From: Methanobacteriota archaeon
Lineage (GTDB): Archaea; Thermoplasmatota; Poseidoniia; Poseidoniales; Thalassarchaeaceae
Assembly: GCA_002685895.1 (NCBI GenBank)
Contig: NYYK01000078.1
Coordinates: 3,626-19,507 of the forward strand
Direction of reading: 5' to 3'
Length of the DNA stretch: 15,882 bases
Below are positions 14,560 to 15,882 of the stretch, piece after piece. Position 1 is the stretch's first letter. The number at the start of each line of letters is the position of its first letter. The position numbers were made by a program, and so were the translations under genes. A model generated the notes under the pieces. That model saw only the letters and a program-made list of their open reading frames with translations, was not told where the DNA came from and did not search any database.

Positions 14560-15261
14560 GGGTTCGGAGAACGCTTAACTACGGTCTGCATTACGGCCTC
14601 GACTAGAGGGGTTACTGTGGCTGTTGGTGGCGATGCATATAACGAATTATTTGACATTTTTATGGCGTGGTCCGTCGTAGTAGGAATTATCGTCTTCGGT
14701 TGGTTACTGCACCATTCATTTTTCTACCGCTCTAAAGATGGTGAAACACCCAATATTGATGACCTCGTTGTCGGTGAGTTCCCTAGACACTATCACAATA
14801 CCTCATTAGAAATAACATGGGTAATTATTCCTACCATACTAATTTTGTATCTAACATATATTTCCCTTGGACCCGTATCTGATGTATGGGAAGACCCAAG
14901 CGTAGTTGGTGTAGAAGGTGTGGATTACTTTGAAATTGGAATGTCAGGGTCACAGTGGTTCTGGGATTTTGATTGTGGTAACTTGAATAGTGATTTATGC
15001 GATGTTGGGGTTGATGAGGAAACCGGATTATCTATGTTAAGTGTGAAAAAGGACGTAGTATATAGATTCAATATCACAGCAACAGATGTAACACACTCAC
15101 CTTATTTTATACAATGGGGGGCAAAAGAAGATGCTGTGCCAGGAATGTACACTTCAATTTGGTTGACTTCCGACATGACGGGTAAATTTTTCATAGATTG
15201 TGCTGAATATTGTGGAGATGACCACGCGTACATGACTGCAATTCTTGAGGTACATGAGTGA
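14545..15261 (+). CDS. coxB: Cytochrome c oxidase (heme-copper oxidase) subunit II
   Basis: Membrane-anchored subunit that passes electrons from a donor into the heme-copper oxidase. Two helices lie at about residues 36-58 and 90-108, followed by an outer cupredoxin domain. All CuA ligands are present: H184 (DVTHS), C219, E221 and C223 (DCAEYC), H227 and M230 (DDHAYM). The aromatic GSQWFWDF (135-142) matches the electron-entry segment of the family. An insert after it (143-165) carries C144 and C152, possibly a disulfide. The ATG at 14545 gives 238 residues without a clear ribosome site. A GTG at 14617 has GAGGGG five bases ahead and would start MAVGGDAYNELFD, directly before the first helix; this shorter form is a serious alternative. 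No subunit I gene is in view; it may be beyond the right edge. Confidence 0.9.
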   Translation: MTAHVGFGERLTTVCITASTRGVTVAVGGDAYNELFDIFMAWSVVVGIIVFGWLLHHSFFYRSKDGETPNIDDLVVGEFPRHYHNTSLEITWVIIPTILILYLTYISLGPVSDVWEDPSVVGVEGVDYFEIGMSGSQWFWDFDCGNLNSDLCDVGVDEETGLSMLSVKKDVVYRFNITATDVTHSPYFIQWGAKEDAVPGMYTSIWLTSDMTGKFFIDCAEYCGDDHAYMTAILEVHE

Positions 15262-15270
15262 GGTGATATG

Positions 15271-15882
15271 ATGAAAGTGAACAAGAAAATTATTGCAATT
15301 ACTACGCTACTGATCATATCATTATTGTTAGCCCCAAGCCTCCAAGCTAGAAGTGGTGGAATCAATAATGTTGACAGCGGATGTACTTGCCACGGCGGAA
15401 CTGCAAGCAGTGATGTTTCTCCATTCATGACTCTCGGAAATGGTAGTGCATTACCATCTGAATTCGTAGCGGGCGAAACCTACACATTTTCCTTTGGATT
15501 TACAGGGGGCCCTGGTTCAGTAGTTGATTCTGCAAGACAAAATACAGGGGGTTTCAACCTTGTAGCCAGTTCTGGCACTTTAACAATATTAGATGATTCT
15601 ACTCAGATGATTGCTGGTCAGTTAACTCATTCTACATCAGGTAACGACCAAATGAATTGGTCAGTAGATTGGACAGCACCAAGTAGCGGTTCTGCAAATT
15701 TCCAATTAACAGTTAATTCAGTAAATGGTGATGCTACGTTTAGTGATGATGATTACTGGGCTCAGTCAACATTTACCATGAGTGCGGTTGGTGGTAGCGG
15801 AGAAGTTACTTCCTCAAGTGCAGATGGGATGACTGTTCTATTCTCAGCAATACTACTTGTTGCGCTGATGCTATTCATTAGT
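15271..15882 (+). CDS. Exported CxCH-motif protein with C-terminal membrane anchor (3' partial)
   Basis: The frame is open to the last base (204 residues so far). GAGGTGAT (15259-15266) precedes two adjacent ATG codons at 15268 and 15271; I use the second for spacing. Residues 1-26 are a signal peptide (MKVNKKIIAITTLLIISLLL, cut near LQA). Just after it is SGCTCHGG (37-43), a C-x-C-H motif one residue shorter than the heme c motif CxxCH. The rest (60-175) is a Ser/Thr/Gly-rich beta domain, then a membrane helix at about 187-204. The layout recalls Reeler-like 'choice-of-anchor V' proteins, which have a Cys-Cys-His cluster near the N-terminus followed by such a domain; this is from memory and moderate in certainty. 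It lies nine bases after coxB, so an electron-transfer or copper role is possible but not shown. Confidence 0.75.
   Translation, partial: MKVNKKIIAITTLLIISLLLAPSLQARSGGINNVDSGCTCHGGTASSDVSPFMTLGNGSALPSEFVAGETYTFSFGFTGGPGSVVDSARQNTGGFNLVASSGTLTILDDSTQMIAGQLTHSTSGNDQMNWSVDWTAPSSGSANFQLTVNSVNGDATFSDDDYWAQSTFTMSAVGGSGEVTSSSADGMTVLFSAILLVALMLFIS

Noticed and set aside
1..15882. CRISPR array, rRNA or insertion sequence
   Set aside because: No regularly spaced repeats, no rRNA-like stretches and no transposase or terminal inverted repeats were seen on reading through.

Overview
The window looks like chromosomal DNA of a planktonic, aerobic euryarchaeon, most likely Marine Group II (Candidatus Poseidoniales). 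The archaeal assignment rests on a Sec61-beta type translocon subunit, an archaeal-size Lrp/AsnC regulator, archaeal-type DUF167 and TOPRIM small proteins, a XerA-like recombinase, and several gene starts that sit about 25 to 40 bases downstream of TATA-like elements. The aerobic assignment rests on a CuA-containing cytochrome oxidase subunit II. The more precise group name is inferred from gene content and moderate base composition, not from a marker gene. Genes are densely packed and no rRNA, tRNA, CRISPR array or insertion sequence was found.

Bases 1-2265 hold the 3' part of a RimK-type glutamate ligase with an appended TrkA_C-like domain, then a structured leader and a Xer-family tyrosine recombinase. 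Bases 2274-3182 (minus strand) hold a small Cys-rich basic protein and a Lys/Ala-rich histone-H1-like protein with a 93-base internal repeat. A divergent unknown gene (3334-4320) converges on a minus-strand group made of Sec61-beta, an unknown 145-residue protein and a polytopic membrane protein (4325-6588).

From 6618 the plus strand carries a long RNA m5C methyltransferase that resembles eukaryotic NSUN2/Trm4 along its whole length. It is translationally coupled to a single-pass membrane protein. An Lrp/AsnC regulator follows, with a palindrome upstream, and then a 1017-residue SNF2-type ATPase. The ATPase gene converges, one base apart, on a minus-strand three-gene operon: a stand-alone response-regulator receiver, DUF167 and TOPRIM. 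The right end starts a respiratory operon: cox subunit II, then a secreted or anchored protein with a CxCH motif that runs off the window.

The points most worth following are the NSUN2-like enzyme, the RimK-TrkA_C fusion, the predicted three-way junction that buries the ribosome binding site of the recombinase gene, the receiver-DUF167-TOPRIM operon, the CxCH protein in the oxidase operon, and the repeated ACATGT sites around the coxB start. I do not see a complete, self-contained new defence or mobile system in this window.
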